Positions 7,741-16,336 of a stretch of 64,000 nucleotides of DNA are shown here, one piece after another. The position numbers and the translations under genes are program-made. Numbering within the stretch: position 1 is the stretch's first letter; each line of letters opens with the position of its first letter. Under the pieces are notes generated by a model. It saw nothing but the letters and a program-made list of their open reading frames with translations. It did no database searches and had not been told where the DNA came from. Origin of the DNA: Candidatus Howiella intestinavium (GTDB lineage: Bacteria; Bacillota; Clostridia; Oscillospirales; Acutalibacteraceae); NCBI GenBank assembly GCA_904420585.1, contig CAJFVX010000031.1:1-64000 (forward strand), written 5' to 3'.

Positions 7741-8561
7741 AGGTGCTCTCCCGTATCTACACCGCCCTTATTTTTATCTTTCTGTACGCGCCCATCCTTA
7801 TCCTGATTGTCTTTTCCTTCAACGACACCAAGAGCCGCAATGTCTGGAGCGGCTTTACCCTGGAGTGGTATCAGAAGCTGTTTCAGGATTCCCAGATTAT
7901 GGACGCCCTGAAAAACACCCTGATTGTAGCCGTGGTTTCGGCCCTGGCGGCCACCCTTATCGGCACCATGGCCGCCGTGGGCATCCAGGCCTTGGGCAAG
8001 CGGGCCCGGGGAATCGTCATGACCTTTACCAATATCCCCATGGTCAACCCGGAAATCGTCACGGGCGTCTCCCTTATGCTCTTGTTTGTGCTGGGCTTTA
8101 CCCTTATCGGCAAAACCGGCGTACAGATGGGGCTGGGCCTGCCCACCCTTATCCTGGCCCATATCACCTTTAACATTCCCTATGTCATCCTGTCGGTGCT
8201 GCCCAAGCTGCGGCAGATGAACCAGCACACCTACGAGGCTGCCCTGGATTTGGGCTGCCATCCCCTGCCCGCCTTTTTCAAGGTGGTGCTGCCCGAAATC
8301 ATGCCGGGGGTCATGACCGGGCTGCTCATGGCCTTTACCCTCTCCATCGACGACTTTGTCATCAGCTATTTCTGCTCCGGCCCCACCTCCCAGACCCTGC
8401 CGGTGCTTATCTACTCCATGACCCGCAGACAGGTGAACCCCAAAATCAACGCCCTGTCGGCCCTGCTGTTCGTCACGGTGCTGGCCCTGCTGCTGATTGT
8501 AAACATCCGGCAGTTAAAGGATCAGGACAAGGCGGCCAAGCGGCAGAAAAAGCGGGCTTAA
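7737..8561 (+). CDS. potC: Spermidine/putrescine ABC transporter permease PotC
   Basis: A 274-residue membrane protein, second half of the permease heterodimer, with the EAA loop YEAALDLGCHPLPAFFKVVL and the SIDDFVIS segment typical of PotC. It starts with GTG overlapping the potB stop by four bases, so stoichiometric synthesis with PotB is expected. A charged tail (KDQDKAAKRQKKRA) faces the cytosol. A gap of 66 bases separates it from potD, which has its own good ribosome site. Confidence 0.95.
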   Translation: MKVLSRIYTALIFIFLYAPILILIVFSFNDTKSRNVWSGFTLEWYQKLFQDSQIMDALKNTLIVAVVSALAATLIGTMAAVGIQALGKRARGIVMTFTNIPMVNPEIVTGVSLMLLFVLGFTLIGKTGVQMGLGLPTLILAHITFNIPYVILSVLPKLRQMNQHTYEAALDLGCHPLPAFFKVVLPEIMPGVMTGLLMAFTLSIDDFVISYFCSGPTSQTLPVLIYSMTRRQVNPKINALSALLFVTVLALLLIVNIRQLKDQDKAAKRQKKRA

Positions 8562-8627
8562 GGCCCCCCTACCCTTGTTTTATTGCAGCTTTGCGATAAA
8601 AAATCCAATAAAGAGAGAGGTTCAGAG

Positions 8628-9854
8628 ATGAAAAAATCCATCGCCGCGCTGGCCGCGGCCACCCTGCTCACCGGTATGCTTCTGCTGCCGGCCGGGGCTT
8701 CCGCCGAATCGGAGGCCGCCGAACCCCTGCTTGACGAAAACGGCAACCAGGTGGAAATCAACGTGTACAACTGGGGAGAGTATATCTCCACGGGCGAGGA
8801 CGGCTCCTTGGACGTCAACGCCGAATTTACCCGGCGGACGGGCATCAAGGTCAACTACACCACCTTTGAAACCAACGAGTCCCTCTATGCCAAGCTGAAA
8901 AGCAGCGGCGAATCCTACGACGTCATCATTCCCTCCGACTACATGATCGCCCGGATGATTGAGGAGGATATGCTGGCGCCCCTGGATTTTTCCAACATCC
9001 CCAATTTCGATAAAATCGCAGACCGCTTTAAAGAAGACTGCGAATACGACCCGGGCAACCAGTATTCCGTCCCCTATACCTACGGGCAGGTGGGCATCCT
9101 CTACAACGACGAGATGGTCACCGAAACGGTGGACAGCTGGGATATCCTCTGGGATGAAAAGTACGAGGGCCAGATCCTCATGTTCAGCAACTGGCGGGAC
9201 GCCTTCGGCATCGCCCAAAAGCGGCTGGGCTACTCCTTCAACTCCACCAACATGGACGAGTGGAACGCCGCGGCCGATTCCCTGCGGGAGCAGAAGCCTC
9301 TGGTGCAGGCCTACGTCATGGACCAGATTTTCGATAAGATGGGCGGCGGCGAGGCTGCGCTGGCTCCCTATTACGCCGGCGACGCCCTGACCATCCACAG
9401 CAACAACGAGCACATCCAGTTTGCCGTTCCCAAGGAGGGCACCAACCTGTTTGTGGACGCCATGTGCATCCCCAAGAACTGCAACAACAAGGAAGCGGCC
9501 GAGGCCTACATCAACTTTATGTGCGAAACCGATGTGGCCACCGATAACATCGAGTACATCTCCTATGCCTCCCCCCAGGAAGAAGCGGCGGCGGCCCATG
9601 CCGAGTACCTACGGGAGGAATACGGCGACTGGGCGGTGGATATCATCTATCCCAGTACCAGCGGGGAAAACGACGAGGTATTCCTGAACCTGCCCGAGGA
9701 TGTGAACACCCAGGTGGAAAACATCTGGATTGAAATCCAGGGCAGCGGCGGCGGCGTCATATACATCGTCCTGACGGTGGTCATCCTGGTGGTGCTGGCC
9801 GGCGGCATTGTCTTCTTCCGGGTGCGCAAGCATATGCGGGAAAAGGAACTGTAA
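8628..9854 (+). CDS. potD: Polyamine-binding protein PotD with C-terminal membrane anchor
   Basis: A 408-residue extracellular solute-binding protein that delivers spermidine or putrescine to PotBC. Residues 1-26 are a classical signal peptide ending ASA. The mature part has the PotD-like start INVYNWGEYIS, then IPSDYMIARM, VPYTYGQVGILYN and WRDAFGIAQKRLGYS. There is no lipobox cysteine, unlike many Gram-positive binding proteins. Instead the last 45 residues hold a transmembrane helix (VIYIVLTVVILVVLAGGIVF) and a basic tail, so the protein is probably tethered by its C-terminus. The start at 8628 follows AGAGAGAGG. A strong terminator closes the operon. Confidence 0.94.
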   Translation: MKKSIAALAAATLLTGMLLLPAGASAESEAAEPLLDENGNQVEINVYNWGEYISTGEDGSLDVNAEFTRRTGIKVNYTTFETNESLYAKLKSSGESYDVIIPSDYMIARMIEEDMLAPLDFSNIPNFDKIADRFKEDCEYDPGNQYSVPYTYGQVGILYNDEMVTETVDSWDILWDEKYEGQILMFSNWRDAFGIAQKRLGYSFNSTNMDEWNAAADSLREQKPLVQAYVMDQIFDKMGGGEAALAPYYAGDALTIHSNNEHIQFAVPKEGTNLFVDAMCIPKNCNNKEAAEAYINFMCETDVATDNIEYISYASPQEEAAAAHAEYLREEYGDWAVDIIYPSTSGENDEVFLNLPEDVNTQVENIWIEIQGSGGGVIYIVLTVVILVVLAGGIVFFRVRKHMREKEL

Positions 9855-9885
9855 ACACGGCCTTACAGTTACATATGGCTATAAG

Positions 9886-9920
9886 AAATCCCGACGCGGT
9901 TGATAACCGCGTCGGGATTT
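9886..9920 (+). terminator. Terminator of the pot operon
   Basis: A perfect 16-bp stem (AAATCCCGACGCGGTT at 9886-9901, AACCGCGTCGGGATTT at 9905-9920) with loop GAT and a following TTGTT. The A-T ends let it also serve the convergent hydrolase gene on the minus strand. Confidence 0.9.
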
Positions 9921-9940
9921 TGTTATCTATAGGCCCCGAT

Positions 9941-10471
9941 TTATCGCCCGATTACCGTAATCTGTAAGCCTTCCATCACGTCCAGGGCGGCCTTACCCAG
10001 TTTTTCGTCGTTGGAGGCGCAGCAGGAGGCATCCACCACAATCTCGCTGTCAGGCAGAGCGGTCCGGGCCAGCAGGGCGTTGGACAGCACGCATATGTTG
10101 GTCACAACCCCCACAAACTCCACCGTATTATACCCCTGCCCCCGCAGATACTCTACCAGCTCCATGGAGCCGAAATGGGGCTTTTCAAAGCCCATCCCCA
10201 GGGGCAGCAGGGCCGCCACCTTGCCGTACAGGCACCAGCCCTCCGTACCCCGCAGGCAGTGGGGCACCGGCAGATGCCGCCCCTCAAAGGTGGAGAGATA
10301 GTCCTCCTCGTGGGTGTCAAAGGTAAAAATACAGGCATACCCCTCCGCCGCCCGCGCCTCGATTTTGGCGCACAGGGCGTCCTCAATAGCCGCGGCGGCC
10401 GGGAATCCCAGGCTGCCGCAGACAAAATCATTCTGATAATCCACAATCACCAAGGCTTTTTTAGCACACAT
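9941..10471 (-). CDS. Nicotinamidase/isochorismatase-family cysteine hydrolase
   Basis: A 176-residue cytosolic hydrolase of the isochorismatase superfamily. The catalytic triad is visible as D11 (VDYQNDF), K97 (FEKPHFG) and C127 (VTNICVLSNA, with the preceding cis-peptide VT). FDTH (D52, H54) and H71 match the metal-site residues of nicotinamidases. The most likely reaction is nicotinamide to nicotinate for NAD salvage, but related enzymes act on other amides, so the substrate is uncertain. The start follows AGGAGGAACGG. It is a single gene between convergent and downstream terminators. Confidence 0.85.
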   Translation of the reverse strand: MCAKKALVIVDYQNDFVCGSLGFPAAAAIEDALCAKIEARAAEGYACIFTFDTHEEDYLSTFEGRHLPVPHCLRGTEGWCLYGKVAALLPLGMGFEKPHFGSMELVEYLRGQGYNTVEFVGVVTNICVLSNALLARTALPDSEIVVDASCCASNDEKLGKAALDVMEGLQITVIGR

Positions 10472-10537
10472 ATTCCCGTTCCTCCTTCTGTCCGGTCCTA
10501 TGGATAGTATGATGCAAAATCCGCTAGTCCTATGCAG

Positions 10538-10574
10538 AAAGGGGCGCCCTGCTGCCGTAGGACGCCCCTTTTTT
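10538..10574 (-). terminator. Terminator hairpin after guaB
   Basis: AAAGGGGCG at 10538-10546 pairs with CGCCCCTTT at 10563-10571. It lies nine bases beyond the guaB stop on the minus strand. The T run is stronger on the plus side (TTTTTT) than on the minus side (CTTTC), so direction is not certain. Confidence 0.6.
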
Positions 10575-10582
10575 GTATCTTC

Positions 10583-12100
10583 TTATTTCACAATGGCGCT
10601 GCTGTTTTCCTTGAGAATGACGTCGTGGGCGCCGCCTTCGATGATGGAGGTGGAAGACACCAGGGTTAGCTTGGCGTTCTTCTGCAGCTCGGGGATGGTC
10701 AGAGCGCCGCAGTTGCACATGGTAGACTTGACCTTGTTGAGGGTCTGGGTCACATTGTCCTTTAAGCTGCCGGCGTAGGGCACATAGGAGTCCACGCCCT
10801 CCTCAAAGGACAGCTTCTGGGCGCCGCCCATGTCGTACCGCTGCCAGTTCCGGGCGCGGTTGGAGCCCTCGCCCCAGTACTCCTTGACGTAATTGCCGTT
10901 GATGGTCAGCTTATTGGTGGGGCTCTCGTCAAACCGGGCAAAGTAGCGGCCCAGCATGATAAAGTCGGCACCCATGGCCAGGGCCAGGGTCATGTGGTAG
11001 TCGTGGACGATGCCGCCGTCCGAACAGACCGGCACATAGACGCCGGTGCGCTCGAAATACTCGTCCCGGGCCTTGGCTACCTCAATCAGGGCCGTGGCCT
11101 GTCCCCGGCCGATGCCCATCTGCTCTCTCGTGATGCAGATGGAGCCGCCGCCGATGCCCACCTTTACAAAGTCGGCCCCGCACTCGGCCAGATACAAAAA
11201 GCCTTCCCGGTCCACTACGTTGCCGGCGCCCACCTTTACGGTGTCGCCGTACTTCTCCCGGATAAAGTCGATGGTCAGCTTCTGCCACTCGGTAAAGCCC
11301 TCGGAGGAGTCGATGCAGAGCACATCGGCCCCGGCTTCCACCAGGGCGGGAACCCGCTCGGCGTAGTCCCTGGTATTGATGCCGGCGCCCACCACATACC
11401 GCTTGGAGGCGTCCAGCAGCTCGCCGGGGTTCTCCTTATGGGAGTCGTAGTCCTTGCGGAAGACCATATAGCAGAGATGCTGCTGCTTGTCGATAATGGG
11501 CAGGGCGTTGAGCTTATTGTCCCAGATGATGTCGTTGGCGGTCTTTAAGGTCACGCCCTCCTCGGCGTAAATCAGCTTCTCAAAGGGGGTCATAAAGGAT
11601 TCCACCTTCACGTCGGTGGGCATGCGGCTGACCCGGTAGTCCCGGCTGGTGACAATGCCCAACAGCTTGCCGTTGGCCGTGCCGTCATCGGTGACCGCCA
11701 CGGTGGAGTGGCCGGTCTTGGCCTTTAAGGCCAGGATGTCCGCCAGGGTCTGGTCGGGCTTGATGTTGGAGTCGCTGGTGACAAAGCCGGCCTTGTAGTT
11801 CTTGGCACGGGCTACCATGGCGGCCTCGCTCTCGATGGACTGGGAACCGTAGATAAAGGAAATGCCGCCCTCCTTGGCCAGAGCCACGGCCATGGTGTCG
11901 TTGGACACCGACTGCATAATGGCCGACACCAAAGGGATATTCATGGAAAGGGCCGGCTCCTCCCCCTTCTTGAACTTGACCACCGGGGTGCGCAGGCTCA
12001 CATTGGACGGGATGCATTCCTTGGACGAATAGCCGGGCACCAAAAGGTACTCGTTAAAAGTATGGGAGGGCTCCTCAAAAAATCTTGCCATAGCTGTCAT
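10583..12100 (-). CDS. guaB: Inosine-5'-monophosphate dehydrogenase
   Basis: A 505-residue enzyme that oxidises IMP to XMP, the committed step of GMP synthesis, using NAD. The TIM barrel shows [26 protein letters not shown] and the catalytic loop [20 protein letters not shown], whose cysteine is about residue 322. A central CBS pair lies at about 100-230 ([29 protein letters not shown]). Two ATGs compete: 12100, three bases after AAGGAG, and 12091 (MARFFEEP), twelve bases after. Either is possible. It is transcribed alone from a strong promoter and has no purine riboswitch that I can see. Confidence 0.95.
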   Translation of the reverse strand: MTAMARFFEEPSHTFNEYLLVPGYSSKECIPSNVSLRTPVVKFKKGEEPALSMNIPLVSAIMQSVSNDTMAVALAKEGGISFIYGSQSIESEAAMVARAKNYKAGFVTSDSNIKPDQTLADILALKAKTGHSTVAVTDDGTANGKLLGIVTSRDYRVSRMPTDVKVESFMTPFEKLIYAEEGVTLKTANDIIWDNKLNALPIIDKQQHLCYMVFRKDYDSHKENPGELLDASKRYVVGAGINTRDYAERVPALVEAGADVLCIDSSEGFTEWQKLTIDFIREKYGDTVKVGAGNVVDREGFLYLAECGADFVKVGIGGGSICITREQMGIGRGQATALIEVAKARDEYFERTGVYVPVCSDGGIVHDYHMTLALAMGADFIMLGRYFARFDESPTNKLTINGNYVKEYWGEGSNRARNWQRYDMGGAQKLSFEEGVDSYVPYAGSLKDNVTQTLNKVKSTMCNCGALTIPELQKNAKLTLVSSTSIIEGGAHDVILKENSSAIVK

Positions 12101-12156
12101 CGACTCCTTCTTCTGTCTTTCCGCATTTTTACTGCCTTACATCTATATTTAGATTT

Positions 12157-12185
12157 ATTATATCGGTCTTCCGTGATTTCGTCAA
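12157..12185 (-). promoter_or_regulatory. Promoter of guaB
   Basis: On the minus strand TTGACG (12185-12180), 17-base spacer, TATAAT (12162-12157). The leader to guaB is only about 50 bases. Confidence 0.85.
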
Positions 12186-12263
12186 CCAGTATCCGGCCGG
12201 AATTCCCTCCGCAGGGGAAAATAAAATCAGCGGTTTTATACATTTTTCCCTGTATGCAAAGGA

Positions 12264-12291
12264 GCCGCCGGTGAAGCAACCCGCCGGCGGC
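12264..12291 (-). terminator. Weak terminator after prfB
   Basis: An 8-bp GC-only stem, GCCGCCGG at 12264-12271 with CCGGCGGC at 12284-12291, about 10 bases after the prfB stop on the minus strand and followed there by TCCTTTG. The T run is short. Confidence 0.5.
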
Positions 12292-12301
12292 CCTATTCCG
12301 T

Positions 12302-13423
12302 TTATCCGTTTTTCAGCTGGCCCAGGCTGGCGGCCTTCAAATAGGCGTTGATAAAGCCGTCCAAATCCCCGTCCATCACCGCGTTTATATTGCCCGACTC
12401 ATATCCAGTGCGGTGGTCCTTGACCAGGGTGTAGGGCATGAAGACATAAGAGCGAATCTGGGAACCCCAGGCGATTTCCTTTTGGACGCCCTTGATGTCC
12501 TCGATTTTATCCAGGTGCTCCCGCTCCTTGATTTCCACCAGCTTGGACTTGAGCATCCGCATGGCCACTTCCCGGTTCTGGTGCTGGCTGCGCTCGTTCT
12601 GGCAGGCCACCACAATGCCGGTGGGCAGGTGGGTGATGCGGATGGCCGACTCGGTCTTGTTGACGTGCTGGCCGCCGGCCCCGCTGGAGCGATAGGTGTC
12701 CACCTTGATGTCCTCATCCCGGATTTCCACCTGGATGCTGTCATCGATTTCCGGCATGACCTCTAAGGATGCAAAGGAGGTATGCCGCCGGCCGGAGGCG
12801 TCAAAGGGGGATACCCGCACCAGCCGGTGCACCCCGGCCTCCGACTTTAAATACCCATAGGCGTTGAGACCCTCCACCAGCAGGGTGGCGCTCTTCAGGC
12901 CGGCCTCTTCCCCGTCCAGATAGTCCAGGGTTTTGACCTGGAAGCCGTGCTGCTCCCCCCAGTGGTTGTACATGCGGAAAAGCATTTCGGCCCAGTCCTG
13001 GGCCTCGGTGCCCCCTGCGCCGGCATGGAAGGTCAATATGGCGTTTTTGGCGTCGTATTCCCCGTTAAGCAGGGTGCTCAGCCGCTGGGATTCCAGGCCG
13101 GATACCACCTTGTCGATATTCTCGGTGACCTCCGGCAGCATGGACAAATCCCCCTCTTCATCCGCCATTTCGCAGAGGGTTAAAGCGTCGTCGTACTCCT
13201 GCCGCAGGTTCTCGTAAGCCTCCACCTTGTTTTTCAGCTGCCGAATCCGCTGCAGCACCTTCTGGGAATTCTCCAAATCGTCCCAGAAGCCCGGGGCGGC
13301 CGACTGGGCCTCCAGCTCCCCGATTTCTTTTCGCGCCTCGGCAAGGCCCAGGGCCTCCCCCAAATCCTGCAATTCGTCCTTATATCCTTCCAGACGCTGT
13401 TTCTGTTCTTCAAATTCCAGCAT
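12302..13423 (-). CDS. prfB: Peptide chain release factor 2
   Basis: A 373-residue class I release factor that ends translation at UGA and UAA. It has the RF2 anticodon tripeptide SPF (in RVSPFDASG) and the GGQ motif (250-252, in SGAGGQHVNKTES) that triggers peptide release. The N-terminal coiled-coil domain is complete in a single frame from ATG 13423, which follows CAGGAGGAAACC. RF2 genes in many bacteria need a +1 frameshift at an early UGA; none is needed here. It is followed by guaB in the same direction but separated by a weak terminator, and preceded by prmA with a 36-base gap. Confidence 0.96.
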   Translation of the reverse strand: MLEFEEQKQRLEGYKDELQDLGEALGLAEARKEIGELEAQSAAPGFWDDLENSQKVLQRIRQLKNKVEAYENLRQEYDDALTLCEMADEEGDLSMLPEVTENIDKVVSGLESQRLSTLLNGEYDAKNAILTFHAGAGGTEAQDWAEMLFRMYNHWGEQHGFQVKTLDYLDGEEAGLKSATLLVEGLNAYGYLKSEAGVHRLVRVSPFDASGRRHTSFASLEVMPEIDDSIQVEIRDEDIKVDTYRSSGAGGQHVNKTESAIRITHLPTGIVVACQNERSQHQNREVAMRMLKSKLVEIKEREHLDKIEDIKGVQKEIAWGSQIRSYVFMPYTLVKDHRTGYESGNINAVMDGDLDGFINAYLKAASLGQLKNG

Positions 13424-13459
13424 AGGTTTCCTCCTGTGGGGGCTTTCCCGCCCCGTATC

Positions 13460-14380
13460 TTAGGCCCGCTTTGCCGCGTAGGCCCGCCAGTTGTCCTGCT
13501 CCCGCATCTCGACAATGGAAAATCCCGCCGCTGCCAGGGCTTCCTCCACCTCGGCGGCCCGGATGTCGATGATGCCCGAACAGATAAAGACGCCGTCGGC
13601 CGTTAGATACTTTCCGGCGTCGGGAGCCAGCCGGATGATGACGTCGGCCACAATATTGGCGCAGAGGGTGTCATACTCCCCCTCCACCTTATCGGCCAAA
13701 TCCCCGCAGAGATAGGCCGTGCGGCCTTCCATATGATTCCGGGCGGCGTTTTCCTTTGCCACCTTTACGGCTAAGGGGTCGATGTCCACCCCCAAGGCTT
13801 CCTCACAGCCCAAAAGGGCGGCGGCGATGCTGAGAATACCGCTGCCGCAGCCGATGTCCAGCATCCGCCGGCCGGGGCCGGCATACTGCTCCAGCAGCTC
13901 TAAGCAGAGCCGGGTAGTGGCATGGGTGCCGGTGCCGAAGGCGGCGCCGGGGTCCAAGTCCAGCACCGTACGGCCGGGGCCGCCGGTGTAGGTTTCCCAG
14001 CTGGGGCGGATGACCAGCTTCTCTCCCACTTCAGTACATTTGAAAAACTGCTTCCAATTGTCCGCCCAGTCGCTTTCGGAAATCTGAGAGGAGGTGAGGG
14101 TGTGGGGGACGCCCACCGCGTCCAGCTGGGCCTCCAGATAGGCCAGGGCCTCCGCCGGGTTGTCCTCGGCGCTGATATAGATGTGGATGCGGGCATGGGT
14201 CCGGTCCTTTTGCAGCAGCTCCTCGTCGATTAAATCGATGTGGGCGATTTCCCGGGCCCCTTCCTCCAAATCCGAATAGTCCTCCACGTAAATCCCGTAG
14301 GGCACCGCCATGTTGGCGATGTCCGCCGCCGTGTCGGCCGCCTCTACGGGCACTTCAATGATGAGTTCGGTCCAATCCAT
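13460..14380 (-). CDS. prmA: Ribosomal protein L11 methyltransferase
   Basis: A 306-residue SAM-dependent methyltransferase that trimethylates ribosomal protein L11. The N-terminal substrate-recognition domain (MDWTELIIEVPVEA) is followed by DLDPGAAFGTGTHATT, the SAM loop MLDIGCGSGILSIAAA, and NIVADVII in place of the usual NI motif. The start at 14380 follows GGAAAGGAAAAAGCC; upstream in-frame codons lack a ribosome site. It sits directly before prfB, so the pair likely forms a small translation-related transcript. Confidence 0.93.
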   Translation of the reverse strand: MDWTELIIEVPVEAADTAADIANMAVPYGIYVEDYSDLEEGAREIAHIDLIDEELLQKDRTHARIHIYISAEDNPAEALAYLEAQLDAVGVPHTLTSSQISESDWADNWKQFFKCTEVGEKLVIRPSWETYTGGPGRTVLDLDPGAAFGTGTHATTRLCLELLEQYAGPGRRMLDIGCGSGILSIAAALLGCEEALGVDIDPLAVKVAKENAARNHMEGRTAYLCGDLADKVEGEYDTLCANIVADVIIRLAPDAGKYLTADGVFICSGIIDIRAAEVEEALAAAGFSIVEMREQDNWRAYAAKRA

Positions 14381-14439
14381 GGCTTTTTCCTTTCCCCGGC
14401 CCGGCCGGGCCGTTTGATTCTGCGGCCGCTCCCTGCAAA

Positions 14440-14466
14440 ACGCCGGCAGCCCTATGCCGCCGGCGT
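14440..14466 (-). terminator. Terminator of the GH2 gene
   Basis: On the minus strand ACGCCGGC (14466-14459) pairs with GCCGGCGT (14447-14440), followed by TTT. It lies about 30 bases after the GH2 stop. Confidence 0.7.
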
Positions 14467-14496
14467 CCCGCCGTGCCTGTCTCAACAGACAGCCGC

Positions 14497-16236
14497 CTAG
14501 TCCTCAATGGCGGCCTTTTTGGTGTTGACCGCACGGATTTTTTCATATATGGCCTCGGGGAATTTCTTTTTCCGGCTGTAGGTGTACATGCCGTTCTGCT
14601 CCTGCTCCACATCGTACAGCTGGGTGTAGCAGAAGGCGCAGATCTGCGGGTTGTCCAGCAGGGCGGAGGTGAGGCCTACATACCGTTGGGCCAGCTCCTC
14701 CACATCCTTGGGCTGGGTGCCGTATCCCCAGCCTTCCCGCCGTTCGTCCCCAATCCACCAGGTGCCGCCGTACTCGCTGACGAAGTAGGGCTGGCCCTCG
14801 TACTTCTGCCGGTCGGCAAAGGTCACATAGGCCTCGCCCCCCGCCTTCATGGCGGCGTAGTGCTCGGCAAACTTGGCGGTGTCCTGCTCGTAGTCGTGGA
14901 CGTCGAAAATGTCGGTAATCACATGGAAGTTGCCGCTGGTGTCGATAACCGGCCGGGTGTGGTCGATGGCCTTGGTGGCGTGGTAGACGGTGGACAGCAC
15001 CCCGTCGTCCTGCCGCTGCCGGCCGTCCCAGGTCTCGTTAAAGGGGCACCAGCCCACGATGGCGGGGTGGTTGAAGTCCCGTTCCAGGGCCTCCAGCCAC
15101 TCGGGCAGGAAGTTGCGCAGGCCTTCGCCGTTCCAGATTTCCAGGCCCCAGTTGGCATGCTCGCCCCACACCAGATACCCCAGCTTATCCGCCCAATAGA
15201 GGAAGCGGGGGTCAAATATCTTTTCGTGGAGCCGGGCGCCGTTAAAGCCCACCGCCAGGGACAGCTCAATGTCCTTCTTCAAATCCTCGTCGGTGGGGGC
15301 GGTGTACACCCCGTCGGGATAGAAGCCCTGATCCAGCACCAGGCGCTGGAAGACCTTTTTGCCGTTGAGGTACATGGCCTTATTGTCCCAGCTGACGCTG
15401 CGCAGGCCGAAGTAGCTTTCCACCCGGTCCTGGCAGGCCCCGTCGGCATAGGTCAGGGTCAAATCGTACAGACGGCCCTTCCCCGCCTCCCACAGCTGCC
15501 TTTCGGCCAGCTTGAGATAGACCATCAGGGTATGACCGGTCACCGGCAGGGTGACCGTACCCATCTCCCGTCCCTCATAGGCGGCCTTCACCGTCAGGGC
15601 GGCCGCGCCGGTGGGATAGGTCACATCCACTTCCAGGGTCACCGAGCAGTCGTCGGGATTGGGATAGACCTTGAAATTCTTGATATGGGACTCCGGCAGC
15701 CGCTCCAGCCAGACCGTCTGCCAGATGCCGGTGGTGCGGGTGTAGTCGCAGCCGCCCGAATAATAGTTGCCGCACTGCTTGCCCCGCGGCTGCCGGCCGG
15801 AACGGCCCTCGTCCTCGGCGTAGACGGCCAGGGTGTTCTCCCCTTCCGCCAGGTAATCGGTGATATCAAAGCAGAAGGAGGTATAGCCCCCCGCGTGGGA
15901 ACCCACCTTCTTTTCGTTTACATAAACTTCGCAGTAGTAATCCACCGCGCCGAAGTGGAGCACCGTGCGGGCGTCCTTCCATTCGGCCGGAACGGTAAAG
16001 CCCCGGCGGTACCAGACGGCGTTCATAAAATCCTTGTACTCGATGCCGGACAGCTTGCTCTCCGGGCAGAAGGGCACCAAAATTTTCTCCGGATAGGCCG
16101 CATCCTTCTCATACATCTTCCGCTCCCGGCCGCTCTTTCCAAAGTCAAAGGCGAAATCCCACTGTCCGTTCAAGTTCACATAACCTTCCCGCACCATCTG
16201 GGGGCGGGGGTATTCGGTTCTGGGCTGCTTGTCCAT
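14497..16236 (-). CDS. Glycoside hydrolase family 2 protein
   Basis: A 579-residue GH2 enzyme without signal peptide, so probably cytosolic. It has the N-terminal jelly-roll sugar-binding domain (RREGYVNLNGQWDF-like start, AVDYYCEVYVN, GGYTSFCFDIT), the immunoglobulin-like middle domain, and the TIM barrel. The acid/base is E401 in CPFNETWDG and the nucleophile is E488 in FVSEYGGTWW. GH2 covers beta-galactosidase, beta-glucuronidase and beta-mannosidase. The motifs do not settle which; the short length (no C-terminal LacZ domains) fits small gut-type beta-galactosidase/glucuronidase relatives. The start at 16236 follows AGGAGGAGAGGG. No transporter or regulator is adjacent. It could act on oligosaccharides released with the GH127 enzyme, which is speculation. 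Confidence 0.88.
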   Translation of the reverse strand: MDKQPRTEYPRPQMVREGYVNLNGQWDFAFDFGKSGRERKMYEKDAAYPEKILVPFCPESKLSGIEYKDFMNAVWYRRGFTVPAEWKDARTVLHFGAVDYYCEVYVNEKKVGSHAGGYTSFCFDITDYLAEGENTLAVYAEDEGRSGRQPRGKQCGNYYSGGCDYTRTTGIWQTVWLERLPESHIKNFKVYPNPDDCSVTLEVDVTYPTGAAALTVKAAYEGREMGTVTLPVTGHTLMVYLKLAERQLWEAGKGRLYDLTLTYADGACQDRVESYFGLRSVSWDNKAMYLNGKKVFQRLVLDQGFYPDGVYTAPTDEDLKKDIELSLAVGFNGARLHEKIFDPRFLYWADKLGYLVWGEHANWGLEIWNGEGLRNFLPEWLEALERDFNHPAIVGWCPFNETWDGRQRQDDGVLSTVYHATKAIDHTRPVIDTSGNFHVITDIFDVHDYEQDTAKFAEHYAAMKAGGEAYVTFADRQKYEGQPYFVSEYGGTWWIGDERREGWGYGTQPKDVEELAQRYVGLTSALLDNPQICAFCYTQLYDVEQEQNGMYTYSRKKKFPEAIYEKIRAVNTKKAAIED

Positions 16237-16272
16237 ATCCCTCTCCTCCTGTTTTTCTGTTATAGCAGAAAA

Positions 16273-16323
16273 AAGGCCACAACAATACAAACTTGCTTAC
16301 AGCAATTTGATTCCTGTGGCCTT
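16273..16323 (-). terminator. Terminator of ftsZ
   Basis: On the minus strand AAGGCCACA (16323-16315) pairs with TGTGGCCTT (16281-16273) and is followed by TTTT. The long loop holds a nested TTGCT/AGCAA hairpin. It separates ftsZ from the GH2 gene. Confidence 0.8.
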
Positions 16324-16336
16324 GTGCGTATCCAAT

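Noticed and set aside
16245-16300. Promoter for the GH2 gene
   Set aside because: A TATAAC box is present on the minus strand (16264-16259), but no acceptable -35 box lies at the right distance, and the region is occupied by the ftsZ terminator.
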